A stretch of DNA of 38,755 nucleotides from Gemmobacter sp. (GTDB lineage: Bacteria > Pseudomonadota > Alphaproteobacteria > Rhodobacterales > Rhodobacteraceae), in NCBI GenBank assembly GCA_031260425.1, contig JAIRJX010000235.1, forward strand, positions 1-38,755, given 5' to 3'. Within the stretch, counting starts at the first letter, position 1. Every line of letters starts with the position of its first letter. A program made the position numbers and the translations under genes. Below the pieces are notes generated by a model, which saw only the letters and a list, made by a program, of their open reading frames with translations, searched no databases and had not been told where the DNA came from. Positions 1 to 10,129 of this stretch are shown piece after piece.

Positions 1-1766
1 CGCGAGCGGAAGCGGCGAAGGGGCTGCGGCAGTTCCGCGTTCGAGACCAGAAGCGCCGCCTTCGGCGCGGGCGGGCGCGGCGTCAGCGACCGGCTGATCC
101 GGCCGAACGCCTCGAACAACACCGGCGCTGCGGTATCGGCGCCGAAGGCCCCCGGCACCGGCGTCCCATCCGCCCGCCCCATCCAGACCCCCACCACATG
201 GCGTCCGTCAAAGCCGATCGCCCAAGCGTCGCGATGCCCATAGGAGGTGCCGGTCTTGTAGGCCAGCCGGTTACCCGGCGCGCCGGGCGGGGGCGGCAGA
301 CCGGCAAGGATATCACCCACCTGCCATGCCGCAACCGCGGAAACCACGCGCTGCCCCTCCGCCCCCTCGCCGGTATAGCGCAGCGGCAGGACCACGCCGC
401 CCCGCGCCAGCGCCGCGTAAAGCTGCACCATGTCGACCAGACTGACACCGACGCCGCCCAGGCTGATCGCCAGCCCCGGCTCGTCGCCCTTCAGCACCGG
501 GTTCATCCCCGCCTGCCGCATGGCCGCAAGCAGCTTCGCAGGTCCCAGCGCCTCGGTCAGCAACACGACGGGGATGTTCAGCGACAGTTGCAGCGCCTCG
601 CGGATACGAAGGGTGCCCCTGAACAGCTTGTCGAAATTGCGCGGCGCATAGGTGCCGAAATTCACCGGCTTATCGTCGATCATCGTCTCGGGATGCGCCA
701 ACCCCTCGTCGAAGGCCAGCGCATAGACCAGCGGCTTCAGCGTGGAGCCGGGCGAGCGCAACGCGCGCGTCATATCGACGAATCCCTGCCTCGGGTCAGC
801 GAGAAATCCGGCAGAGCCGACCGAGGCGAGGATCTCGCCCGACCGGTAATCAGCGGCAAGGATAGCGATCTGCATACGCTCGCCCCGCCCTGCCACGGCC
901 TCCTGCGCCAATTGCTCCAAGGACTTCTGGAGACCGGCATCCAGCGTCAGTTGATGACGGGGCAGGCCGGGGTTTTCGCGCAGCACACGGTCGGCGAGAT
1001 GGGGGGCGAGCATCGGCACGGGTCGGCGTGCCTCGGGCACCAGTTCACCCAGGGTAGCGCGCTGCTCGTCCGTCAGCAGCCCGGCGCGCAACGCGTTCTC
1101 CAGCACCCGCCCCCGGGCTTCGGCAGCGCGGGCGGGGTGACGGTCGGGGCGGCGGCTTTCCGGGGCCTGCGGAATGGCGACCAGCAGCGCCGCTTCAGCC
1201 GGGGTCAACCGCTTCGGCTCCTTACCGAAATAGGAGAGGGAGGCTGCCCGCACCCCCTCCAGATTGCCGCCGAAGGGGGCGAGATGCAGGTAAAGCTGAA
1301 GGATCTGCGCCTTGCTCAGCCGCTGTTCCAGCGCCAGCGCCACCCGCATCTGCCTGAGCTTCCCCGCCACCTTGCCGGTGCCGCTTTCCTCCAGCAGCCG
1401 CGCCACCTGCATCGTCAACGTGGAGCCGCCCGAAACCACCCGCCCATACCGCAGCGCCTGTGCCCCGGCGCGCAACAGGGCGCGCCAGTCCACCCCGGTA
1501 TGTGTCCAGAATCGCTTGTCCTCATAGGCGATGAGCATGGCGATGTAGTCCGCGTCCACCTCGCCTGGCGTCACTGCCATACGCCAGCGGCCGTCGGCAA
1601 CGGTATAGGCGCGCAAAAGCACCCCGCCTCGGTCCACCACCTCCACCGAGGTCGGCAACGACAGCGGCGGCAGTTCAGTCGCCGCGATCCAGTCCCGCCC
1701 CTGGTCGAGCCCCACCCCCGCCGCCCAAAGCGTGACGGCAAGGGCAAAGGGCCAGCGCGCCCGCAT
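1..1766 (-). CDS. pbpC: Penicillin-binding protein 1C (peptidoglycan glycosyltransferase/transpeptidase), 3' end cut by window edge
   Basis: Manual minus-strand translation from ATG at 1766: MRARWPFALAVTLWAAGVGLDQ...AYEDKRFWTHTGVD...VSGGSTLTMQVARLLE...(glycosyltransferase) ...LRSPGSTLKPLVYALAFDEGL...YKTGTSYGHRDAWAIGFDGRHVVGVWMG. Start overlaps the stop of the upstream A2M gene. Absent from the ORF track because it has no stop in the window. Confidence 0.93.
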   Translation of the reverse strand, partial: MRARWPFALAVTLWAAGVGLDQGRDWIAATELPPLSLPTSVEVVDRGGVLLRAYTVADGRWRMAVTPGEVDADYIAMLIAYEDKRFWTHTGVDWRALLRAGAQALRYGRVVSGGSTLTMQVARLLEESGTGKVAGKLRQMRVALALEQRLSKAQILQLYLHLAPFGGNLEGVRAASLSYFGKEPKRLTPAEAALLVAIPQAPESRRPDRHPARAAEARGRVLENALRAGLLTDEQRATLGELVPEARRPVPMLAPHLADRVLRENPGLPRHQLTLDAGLQKSLEQLAQEAVAGRGERMQIAILAADYRSGEILASVGSAGFLADPRQGFVDMTRALRSPGSTLKPLVYALAFDEGLAHPETMIDDKPVNFGTYAPRNFDKLFRGTLRIREALQLSLNIPVVLLTEALGPAKLLAAMRQAGMNPVLKGDEPGLAISLGGVGVSLVDMVQLYAALARGGVVLPLRYTGEGAEGQRVVSAVAAWQVGDILAGLPPPPGAPGNRLAYKTGTSYGHRDAWAIGFDGRHVVGVWMGRADGTPVPGAFGADTAAPVLFEAFGRISRSLTPRPPAPKAALLVSNAELPQPLRRFRS

Positions 1767-4700
1767 CACTCGGCGATCACGATCCGGCCGGTGCCGCTTT
1801 GCGCACGCCAGGACGGGCGATACATATCCTCGACCGAAGCCGAGGGATGGGTGAATTCGCCCGGCGAAACCGCGCGCACGATATAGGCCAGCCGGAAGGG
1901 TGTGCTATCGAACCGGTCCACCGCGGTGATGAAACGATCCTGTCGAAACTCGCTATGTGCGGCATCGGTTTCCAGCCCCAGCCAGTCCAGCGCCTCAAGG
2001 CTGCCGCCGCCGATCAGGTTCGGGTTGTCGATCTCGAACCCCGCCGGCAGCGGATCGTTGATGATCAACCGCGCCTCGCCACGTCCGAAGGGGGTGACCT
2101 CCAGCACGGTGACCAGCCGCGTCCCGACCGTCAGATCGTCGAGCGAGGCAGCCTCGCCCTCCAGCGTATAGTAGCTGCGGCTGATGCCATAGCCGTTACC
2201 GCTCGCGCTCAGCGGCTCGGATGGCTGGCCGAAGGTAGTAACGGTGAGAAAGGTCTTCGCACCCCCATTCGCCACCACGACCGGCGCACCGCCATCGCGC
2301 AACATGCGCACCAGGGGGCCGTCGACAGCCGCGCCGTTGATGGTGACATCGGCCCCCCCGGCGTCGATCAGCGCATTGGAGGCAAGCAGCGTCCACACAC
2401 TTTCCTGCGTCGAGAGCACATCGGTAGCAGCGGCGATGCGCGCGACCATTTCGTCGCGGTTCACCGCCTGCGAGCCTGCCTCCACTGCGAGCGTCAGCAC
2501 CGCCGCGCGGTCACGCAGATCGGTGCCGTAGTCGGCGCGGAAGATCTGCTCCGTCTCGGGCTTTGCGCCGTCAAGCCGGGCCATGGCCTTGCGGAACATG
2601 GCATCTGCCCGTGTCGGGTCGCCATAAGAGGCCAGCGCCGCGCCAAGCTGCGCCTGCGCCAGGGCCGTCGAGAAAGCATCGCCCTTCACATCGGCATAAT
2701 AGCGCAGATCACCGATCGCCGCCGCGCCCTCACGCGCCAGAACCAGCAGGGCATAGGCCAGATCCTCGCCGCCGCTGTCAAAATCGGCATAGTAGTTCAC
2801 CTGGTTACGCAGGTTGTCGAGCGCGTTTCGGAAGGCGAGATCGGGCACCTTGTAGCCCTGCGCCCGCGCACGCGACAGGAAGTCGCTGACATAGGCGTCG
2901 AGCCATAGATCCATGCCGCTGCTTTCGGGCGCCGACCAGAGGCCGAAGGCCCCTTCGGCATTCTGGTTCTGCAGGATCTCGGTCACCGCCTGCTCGATGC
3001 GCAGCGCGATATTCTCCGCTCCCTTCAACTGCATCGCCTGCGCCACCTGATTGAAATAGACTAGAGGCAGCGCGCGCGAGGTCATCTGTTCGGTGCAGCC
3101 ATAGGGATAGCGGTCCAGCGCCTCCAGAAGCCCCGGCGCATTCAGCCGCGCGATGGGGCCGATGGCGAGCGTGGCCTTGCCGGTGCCCGGGACAAGACCG
3201 GTGAAGGCCGCCTGATCAAGCGTGAAGCTCTGCCCCTTGTCCAGATCGAAGCGGCTGATGCGCGCCACCTCGGGCTCGTTGCCCTCGACAGGCAGCATCA
3301 GGGTTTTCACCAGTTCCTTGCCGTCCGGCGTGGTCAGCGTCACCCGGATCTGATGCAGCCCGGCGGCGGCGGCAGAGACCGGCACGCGGACCACCTGCTT
3401 TTGCTTTTCGCCCAGGTCGATCTCGATCGGAGCCTCACCCAGCGTGACCCCCTCGCCCGCCAGTGCCAGCTTCATCCGCCCGGCAGGGCCGGTGGCATGG
3501 ACGATCTCCAGCAGCAACCGGCTCTGGTCTCCCGGCGCCATGAAGCGCGGCAGCGAGGCGGTGACAACCACCGGATCGCGCACCAGCACATCGGTATTCG
3601 CCTGCCCGACAGCCTTGCCGGACCACGCCACCGCCATCACCTTCACCGTGCCGTTAAAGGCCGGCAGATCGAAATCCACCTTCGCCAGCCCGTCGGCGCC
3701 GACCTGCACCGGACCGGTGAAATAGGCCACCAGTTCCTCGGTCGGCGGCGGTGCCTGCAATCGCGCCTGCGCACCCGCATCACCGCCGGAGCGCACCTTC
3801 CCCTCGGCTCCGTTCAGCCCGTCGATCAGCCTGCCGTAGACGTCACGAATACCGACCCCGAGCTTGCGCTGACCGAAGTAATAGGCTGACGGATCGGGCG
3901 GCAGGAAGCCGGTGAGGTTCAGGATACCCTGATCAACGGCGGCTACGGTGACGAAAGCGGTATCGCCCGCGGCCACGCCCTCCACCCGCACCGCCACATC
4001 CAGCCGACTACGCGGCGCGGCCTCGGCCGGAGCCTCGACGGCAACCTTGAGCTTCGCGGCACCCGGGTCGATGGCAGCATGAGCAAGCCCCAGCGCCCGC
4101 GCCGGATTACGCCCCGCCGCTACATCCATCGGCCGCAGCACCGAGGCCGTGACATAGACCCCCGCCCCCCAATCATCGGTGACCGGCAGGTCGATGACAT
4201 TCTCGCCCTCCACCACATCCACCGCCTGCATGGAGACCAGCCGATCGGCCAGCACCATCACCAGCGCCTTGCCTGCAGCGCGCGGCACCAGCCGCAGCTT
4301 TGCGGTATCGCCCTGCCGGTAGGCCGGTTTGTCGAGCGACAGTTCCAGCGTATCGGGGGTCGCGGAGGTATCGGCCGGCGCATACCAGCCTGCGGTGAAG
4401 GCAGTCGAGGTCTCGCCGGGCGTGCCGTCGACCCGGCTTACCGCCAGCTCATACCGGCCCCATTGCACGGGGGCGGAAATCTCCACCGGCTGGCCGGCCA
4501 GATCGGCGGTGCCATTGGCGGTCCGCGTGCGGGTCGTCACCGGCTCCCAGTTCCACGAGCCGGAATACTGATACCACTGGTAATAAGTCTCGACCCGGTT
4601 CAACTCCCATGCCACCCGCATCGGCACCGGGGTCGCACCTTCGCCCAGGCCGATCATCTGAAAGCGTGCCTCGCCATTCTCCGGCACCTCACCATCGAAC

Positions 4701-7210
4701 ATGGGCTTCACCCCGATCATCGGAGCGGCGGGAGCAAGGATCGTCTCTACCTGCCGCTCTACCGGCCGGCCGGAACCCTCCGCGATGCGCAGGGTGAAAC
4801 GGGCCTCCAGCGGTTGGCCCGGATCATCCGTTTCGGGAACCGCCGCAAAGACCGTGGCTTTCCCGGCGGCATCGGTGCGGTTGCCTGGCTCGATGGCCTC
4901 CATGACCGCCGAAAAAGGCGCATCGTGGCGGCCGAAGACATAGCCGGGGAAACCGGGGAGCTCGCTTGCCGCCCGCAACAGCACCTCACCCTCGATCGCC
5001 AGATCGGCGGCGGGCGCACCAAAGAGATAACGGGCCTCCACCCCAAGCTCTGCCACGTCACCGGGTTTCAACGGTGTATCAGGCAGGCTCAGTGCATAGT
5101 CGATGCGTTCGGGCAGGAAATCCTCGACAAGGAAGGTTCGGCTCGCCAGCGCCGCCGCATCGGGATCGGCATAGACTTCCATCCGCCAGACGCCGCGCGG
5201 TGCGCTGCCGGTGATGGGCTGGGCGAAGACATGGCCACCCTGGCCCGCATCCCCCGCCTGCACCCGTGTATATTCCACCCCGTCCGGCCGCTTGAACACA
5301 GCCGTAAGCGGCAGCCCCGCCACGGCCTGGGCGCGCGGATCGCGGGTCAGCGCGGTAGCAAACACCGTCTCTCCCGCACGATAGGCGCCGCGATCGGTAG
5401 TCAGGAATACATCAATCGGCCCCGCCGCCTCTCGCCCCTCGACGCCCCGGTCCGACAGATCGAATTCCGGGTCGGTGAGCGACAGGAAAGCGATGTCGCT
5501 TTCACCCTCCTTCGCAACCAGCATGGCGGGCGCCTTGCCGCCGGCCCCCCGCGCAAGGCCGGCATCGAAGCGCACATGGCCCTGATCATCGGTTTCCGCG
5601 CTAGCCAGAACCTCATTGGCACGGCTGAGCAATTCGACCCGGACACCCTTCCGCGCCTCGGCGCTGGCAAGACTGCGCACCAGCACATGCAGCCCGTCTG
5701 TCCCCGAAAGCGAGGTCATGCCGAGGTCGGAGACAACGAACCACTGCCACGCTGCCGGGTTCTCGTAGGGGTCGACCCCCGGCACACTGGCCTTCAGCGC
5801 ATAGATGCCGGCAGGCAGATCCTTCAGCGCCTCGTCCATCGGCAGACGGGTGGTGACATCGCGATTCACCTCGCGCGCGACTGTCGCCGTGCCCTGCCAG
5901 GTCTCGTCGCCGACCTCGGAGCTGAAGCTGTATTCCTGATACTCCGCAATCGGCGTATCCAGATAGCCGTTCTGCACCGACCGCAGGATGTTGCGGTCAG
6001 ACACTCGAAACAATGCAAGATACAGCTCGTCGGTATTCACCGTCACCACCGGCAACGCCGCCTGCCCGGTCTTTGGCAACAGATAGGCCCGGCCCGGGAA
6101 GCGCACAGCCGGCGCACGGTCGCGGATATAGGCGCTGATCTGCACCGATTTAGCCAGTTCCTGTCCATCGGCCGAGGGCATCCCTTCGCGGAAGGCAAGC
6201 TGGTAGCGCTGCCCATGCTTCACCCCCTCGACGCAAAGCTGCCGCCAGCCACCGGGCTGCACGGTCAACCCAGCCTCGGGCAGTTGCACGAAGGGCGTAT
6301 AGTCCAGCCCCGATTCGACCAGATCCTCCGAGACGTTGACGCAGATCCGGGGATTGGCATTGTCGCTTTGCACATCGGTTTCAAGGATACGAAAACCGTA
6401 TTTCCCTGCGGCTGCATCAAGCAGCCGGGCGGTATCTTCGCGTGGCTGCACCTGTTGCGCCAGCCGCAGCGCCTTTACCATCTCGCCCCCCCGGCCCCGT
6501 GCCTCCAATGCCAGCGCCATCTGCACCAGCGCATTATGCTGCACCGCCTTACCCGGCGCCCGCAGGTAGCCGTTCACCGAGGCGAGAAAGGCCCGCTCGC
6601 GCAGATCGCCGGCGTCGCCCGAGTCACGCTCTGCCGCCAGCAGCAGCAGCCGCGCATATTCGACCCAGAGGTCGGCCCGGTCATTCACATTCACCGCCGC
6701 ACCTGCGAAATCGGCGGCGCGCCGAAAATCGCCCGCCACCTCCTGCTCGCGCGAGGCCTGCATGTGTTCGTCATCCGACCACTGGCCGGAGCTGTGCCGA
6801 TTCGCCATCTCGGCCGCCTGCTGCAAAGCCTGCTCGAAAGTGCCATCATAGAGGAAATCGAGATCGGCCTTGCGCGCCTTTGCCTGCGCGACCACGCCCG
6901 GATCGTTCGTCACCACCCGGCCCGAGAAGGCGCCCTGAAAGAACGCCTCCGCCTCCGGACTGCCCTTCACGAAGCACGATCCATTACGGCTGTTGAAGGT
7001 GAAATGCGTGCAACTCCGGTTGGCAAGGCAGGCTCGCTCGCAAGCCTCGATCGTGGTATCGAACTGGCTCGAAAGATCGCCCCCCGGCAGGTCGGCGTCC
7101 TGGCTGAGGACGAAGCGACGCTCCGGCATCACATCTTGTGCCGAGGCGGTGGAAACGGCCAGACCAAGGGCAAGGGCGGCGAAAATTACGCAACGACGAA
7201 AGGCGCGCAT
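1766..7210 (-). CDS. Alpha-2-macroglobulin family protein with N-terminal PAN/Apple domain, secreted
   Basis: ORF 1766..7363; preferred start 7210 (MRAFRRCVIFAALALGLAVSTASAQ signal peptide) with AGGAGG SD just upstream. Apple-like CERACLANRSCTHFTFNSRNGSCFVKG; thioester-type motif YPYGCTEQMTSRALPLVYFN. Adjacent to pbpC as is typical for bacterial A2M. Confidence 0.93.
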   Translation of the reverse strand: MRAFRRCVIFAALALGLAVSTASAQDVMPERRFVLSQDADLPGGDLSSQFDTTIEACERACLANRSCTHFTFNSRNGSCFVKGSPEAEAFFQGAFSGRVVTNDPGVVAQAKARKADLDFLYDGTFEQALQQAAEMANRHSSGQWSDDEHMQASREQEVAGDFRRAADFAGAAVNVNDRADLWVEYARLLLLAAERDSGDAGDLRERAFLASVNGYLRAPGKAVQHNALVQMALALEARGRGGEMVKALRLAQQVQPREDTARLLDAAAGKYGFRILETDVQSDNANPRICVNVSEDLVESGLDYTPFVQLPEAGLTVQPGGWRQLCVEGVKHGQRYQLAFREGMPSADGQELAKSVQISAYIRDRAPAVRFPGRAYLLPKTGQAALPVVTVNTDELYLALFRVSDRNILRSVQNGYLDTPIAEYQEYSFSSEVGDETWQGTATVAREVNRDVTTRLPMDEALKDLPAGIYALKASVPGVDPYENPAAWQWFVVSDLGMTSLSGTDGLHVLVRSLASAEARKGVRVELLSRANEVLASAETDDQGHVRFDAGLARGAGGKAPAMLVAKEGESDIAFLSLTDPEFDLSDRGVEGREAAGPIDVFLTTDRGAYRAGETVFATALTRDPRAQAVAGLPLTAVFKRPDGVEYTRVQAGDAGQGGHVFAQPITGSAPRGVWRMEVYADPDAAALASRTFLVEDFLPERIDYALSLPDTPLKPGDVAELGVEARYLFGAPAADLAIEGEVLLRAASELPGFPGYVFGRHDAPFSAVMEAIEPGNRTDAAGKATVFAAVPETDDPGQPLEARFTLRIAEGSGRPVERQVETILAPAAPMIGVKPMFDGEVPENGEARFQMIGLGEGATPVPMRVAWELNRVETYYQWYQYSGSWNWEPVTTRTRTANGTADLAGQPVEISAPVQWGRYELAVSRVDGTPGETSTAFTAGWYAPADTSATPDTLELSLDKPAYRQGDTAKLRLVPRAAGKALVMVLADRLVSMQAVDVVEGENVIDLPVTDDWGAGVYVTASVLRPMDVAAGRNPARALGLAHAAIDPGAAKLKVAVEAPAEAAPRSRLDVAVRVEGVAAGDTAFVTVAAVDQGILNLTGFLPPDPSAYYFGQRKLGVGIRDVYGRLIDGLNGAEGKVRSGGDAGAQARLQAPPPTEELVAYFTGPVQVGADGLAKVDFDLPAFNGTVKVMAVAWSGKAVGQANTDVLVRDPVVVTASLPRFMAPGDQSRLLLEIVHATGPAGRMKLALAGEGVTLGEAPIEIDLGEKQKQVVRVPVSAAAAGLHQIRVTLTTPDGKELVKTLMLPVEGNEPEVARISRFDLDKGQSFTLDQAAFTGLVPGTGKATLAIGPIARLNAPGLLEALDRYPYGCTEQMTSRALPLVYFNQVAQAMQLKGAENIALRIEQAVTEILQNQNAEGAFGLWSAPESSGMDLWLDAYVSDFLSRARAQGYKVPDLAFRNALDNLRNQVNYYADFDSGGEDLAYALLVLAREGAAAIGDLRYYADVKGDAFSTALAQAQLGAALASYGDPTRADAMFRKAMARLDGAKPETEQIFRADYGTDLRDRAAVLTLAVEAGSQAVNRDEMVARIAAATDVLSTQESVWTLLASNALIDAGGADVTINGAAVDGPLVRMLRDGGAPVVVANGGAKTFLTVTTFGQPSEPLSASGNGYGISRSYYTLEGEAASLDDLTVGTRLVTVLEVTPFGRGEARLIINDPLPAGFEIDNPNLIGGGSLEALDWLGLETDAAHSEFRQDRFITAVDRFDSTPFRLAYIVRAVSPGEFTHPSASVEDMYRPSWRAQSGTGRIVIAE

Positions 7211-7539
7211 CAAAAGTCCTCCTGAAATCGGTTGGTCCGATGCTGCCATGGCGGAGCGCGTTGTGCAATCGTCGCCGACGGTTGCCGTGGCTGGCCTGCG
7301 GTTATCCACCGGGGGTGCACACCCAAGGCCGGGCCCCGCCCTTCCGCTGCGCGGGATGTCCAAGGCTGCATGAATGGCCTCCGCAGATAAGCCGTAGGAA
7401 CACCATGGAGCAATGCCAGTCCCTTCCGCATCATCAACATTCGCGGCGTGGTCTCACCGCCATTAAGTCTTGATTCACGATATTGCGCCAACCTGCACGA
7501 GAACGGGGGCAGAACGCCCCCGGAGGCAGCGGGATTCCG

Positions 7540-10080
7540 ATGGACCAGACGGGACGATTGGTAAAGGAAAGGCGGGCGCGGCTGGCGGCCGAGAGGCTTC
7601 TGGAACAGAAAAGCCGCGAACTCTTCGCGGCAAACGAGAAACTCGCACTCCATGCCCGCGCACTGTCCGACCAAATCGTCGAACAGCGGCAGTTGATGAA
7701 GACCGCCCTCTCGGAGGCCGAGGTGCTGAAGGATCAGAACCTGCGCTTCCTGCCGGACCTGGAACGCGCTCATACCGCCGCCGTGATGGCCGAACGGCGG
7801 CTATGGGATTCGATCAACTCGATCCGCGACGGCTTCGCCGTCTTCGATACCTCGAACCGCCTGGTCGCCGCCAACAGCGCCTGGCGCGACGCCTTCGAGA
7901 CGGGCGATCTTGCCCCCGGCACCGCCTACGAAGACATCCTGCGGCGTGCGGCTGAATCCGGGCGGGTCGATATCGGCGCCGACCCGGCAGAAGACTGGTG
8001 CCGCCGGATGTTCGCCCGCTGGGACGATGATCCGATCGAGCCCATCGTGCTGCAATTCGCCGGCGGCGCCTGGATGCGGCTGGTGGATCAGCGCGCGCGC
8101 GATGGCGATATGGTAAGCCTCGCGCTCGACATCACGGAACAGATGCGGATCTGGGCGGCGATCGAGGCGATCCCCGACGGATTCGTGCTGTTCGACAGGG
8201 ATGACAGGCTGATGGTCTGCAACCGGCACTACCGCGATCTCTATGCGGAAAGTGCCCCCGCCATAGTGCCTGGCGCCACTTTCGAGGCGATCTTGCGTTA
8301 TGGTCTGCACCACGGCCAGTATTTCGAAGCGCAGGGCCGCGAGGAGGACTGGATCAACGAGCGCCTGCGCCTGCGCGACGAAAAGAGCGTGGATTTCGAA
8401 CAGCATATGGGGGATGGCCGCTGGCTGCGGGTGATCGATAAGGAAACCCCCGATGGCGGCCGCGTCGGCCTGAGGCTCGACATCACCCGCGAGCGCGAGC
8501 AGCAGGCGGCGCTCAAGACCGCGCGGGAGGCAGCGGAGGCCGCCGTCAGGGCGAAATCCGCCTTCCTTGCCAATATGAGCCACGAGATCCGCACCCCGAT
8601 GAACGGCGTCGTCGGCATGGCCGACCTGCTTTGCGAAACCTCGCTCAGCGAGGAACAGCGGCTCTTTGCCGAGACCATCCGCTCCTCCGGCGAAGCGCTG
8701 CTGGTCATCATCAACGACATTCTGGACTATTCCAAGATCGAGGCCGAGCGGCTGACCCTGCATCCCGAACCCTTCGACCTGGAGCGGGTGATCCACGAGG
8801 TCACCATGCTCTTGCAACCCCGCGCCCGTGCCAAGGGTGTGGATATGATGATCGACTTCGACATGTTCCTGCCCACCCGCTATGTCGGCGATCCAGGGCG
8901 GCTGCGGCAGGTGCTGACCAACCTGATCGGCAATGCGGTGAAGTTCACCGAGGCCGGCCACGTTCTGGTCCGCGTCGTCGGTATCGCAGCGGCATCCGGG
9001 GCGCAGCAGCTTCACGTCACGGTGGAGGATACCGGGATCGGCATCGCGCCGGAAAATCTTGACCATATCTTCGGCGAGTTCAACCAGGTCGAAGACGCCG
9101 CGAACCGCAAGTTCGAGGGCAGCGGCCTCGGCCTCGCCATCTCGCGGCGGCTGATCGAGCGGATGGGCGGCACGGTCTGGGTGGACAGTGAGCCTGGGCG
9201 GGGATCGTGCTTCGGCTTCCGGCTATCGCTGCCCGTGGCGGAAACGAACGACGACGTGCCCGATACGGTCACGCTGAAACGCGCACTGGTGATCGACGCG
9301 CAGTTCATCAACCGCACCATCCTTGAACGCCAGCTTTCCACCTGCGCGATGAGTGCCGCACTTTGCCGCGGCGGTGCCGAGGCACTGGCGCTGGCCGAGA
9401 CGGATCAGGGATTTGACGTGATCGTAATCGACCAGGACCTGCCGGAAATCAGTGGGCTGACACTGGTCTCCCAATTGCGGGCAGCGGGCCTCACGGCGCC
9501 TGTGGTGATGCTTTCGGTCAATCCGGCAATGGCTTGCGACCTGCCGGGCGCCGATCAGGTCGCGGCCTTCGTGCAAAAGCCGCTGCTGCGCGCCGATCTC
9601 TATCGCCGGTTGCAGGCGCTTTCCTCTTCGGGCCCGCCCGCGCCCGCAGCTACACCGCCGGCGATGATGGAACAGCGGCGAATACGGGTGCTGGCCGCAG
9701 AGGACAATCGCACCAATCGGCTCGTCTTCCGCAAGATGGTGCACGATCTCGATCTCGATCTGGTCTTCGCCAATAACGGCCGCGAGGCGGTGGAGCTGTT
9801 TCAGAGCTATGCGCCCGATCTGATTTTCATGGACATCGCGATGCCCGAGATGGACGGCCGCGAAGCCGCCCGTGCCATCCGTGCGTTGGAGGCCGGGCGG
9901 AGCCGCGTGCCCATCGTGGCGCTGACTGCCCATGCGATGGAGGGCGACGAAGTCGCGATTCTCGCCGCAGGAATCGATCGCTACCTGACGAAGCCGCTGC
10001 GCAAATCCGCGATCCGCGATGCGCTGGCGGCGTTCCGGCCAGAAGGCCTGCAGCCAGCCGGGGTGACAGACCCGGCCTGA
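7540..10080 (+). CDS. Soluble PAS-containing hybrid sensor histidine kinase with two C-terminal receiver domains
   Basis: MDQTGRLVKERRARLAAERLLEQKSRELF coiled coil; PAS-like DGFAVFDT / DGFVLFDRDD; SHEIRTPMNGV H-box; NLIGNAVKFTEAG N-box; GSGLGLAISRRL; REC2 RVLAAEDNRTNRLVF...DLIFMDIAMPEMDG...LTKPL. Start chosen at the first ATG of the coiled-coil region. Confidence 0.92.
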   Translation: MDQTGRLVKERRARLAAERLLEQKSRELFAANEKLALHARALSDQIVEQRQLMKTALSEAEVLKDQNLRFLPDLERAHTAAVMAERRLWDSINSIRDGFAVFDTSNRLVAANSAWRDAFETGDLAPGTAYEDILRRAAESGRVDIGADPAEDWCRRMFARWDDDPIEPIVLQFAGGAWMRLVDQRARDGDMVSLALDITEQMRIWAAIEAIPDGFVLFDRDDRLMVCNRHYRDLYAESAPAIVPGATFEAILRYGLHHGQYFEAQGREEDWINERLRLRDEKSVDFEQHMGDGRWLRVIDKETPDGGRVGLRLDITREREQQAALKTAREAAEAAVRAKSAFLANMSHEIRTPMNGVVGMADLLCETSLSEEQRLFAETIRSSGEALLVIINDILDYSKIEAERLTLHPEPFDLERVIHEVTMLLQPRARAKGVDMMIDFDMFLPTRYVGDPGRLRQVLTNLIGNAVKFTEAGHVLVRVVGIAAASGAQQLHVTVEDTGIGIAPENLDHIFGEFNQVEDAANRKFEGSGLGLAISRRLIERMGGTVWVDSEPGRGSCFGFRLSLPVAETNDDVPDTVTLKRALVIDAQFINRTILERQLSTCAMSAALCRGGAEALALAETDQGFDVIVIDQDLPEISGLTLVSQLRAAGLTAPVVMLSVNPAMACDLPGADQVAAFVQKPLLRADLYRRLQALSSSGPPAPAATPPAMMEQRRIRVLAAEDNRTNRLVFRKMVHDLDLDLVFANNGREAVELFQSYAPDLIFMDIAMPEMDGREAARAIRALEAGRSRVPIVALTAHAMEGDEVAILAAGIDRYLTKPLRKSAIRDALAAFRPEGLQPAGVTDPA

Positions 10081-10129
10081 CTTCGGCGGACCCACAGCAC
10101 AAATCGACCACCTTCCCGTCCTGCCTGCC

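Noticed and set aside
198-1886. 562-aa plus-strand ORF
   Set aside because: Antisense to pbpC; same shadow-ORF composition.
4079-7225. 1048-aa plus-strand ORF
   Set aside because: Antisense to the A2M gene; Arg/His/Pro/Gln-rich composition typical of the complement of GC-rich coding DNA, no domain seen.
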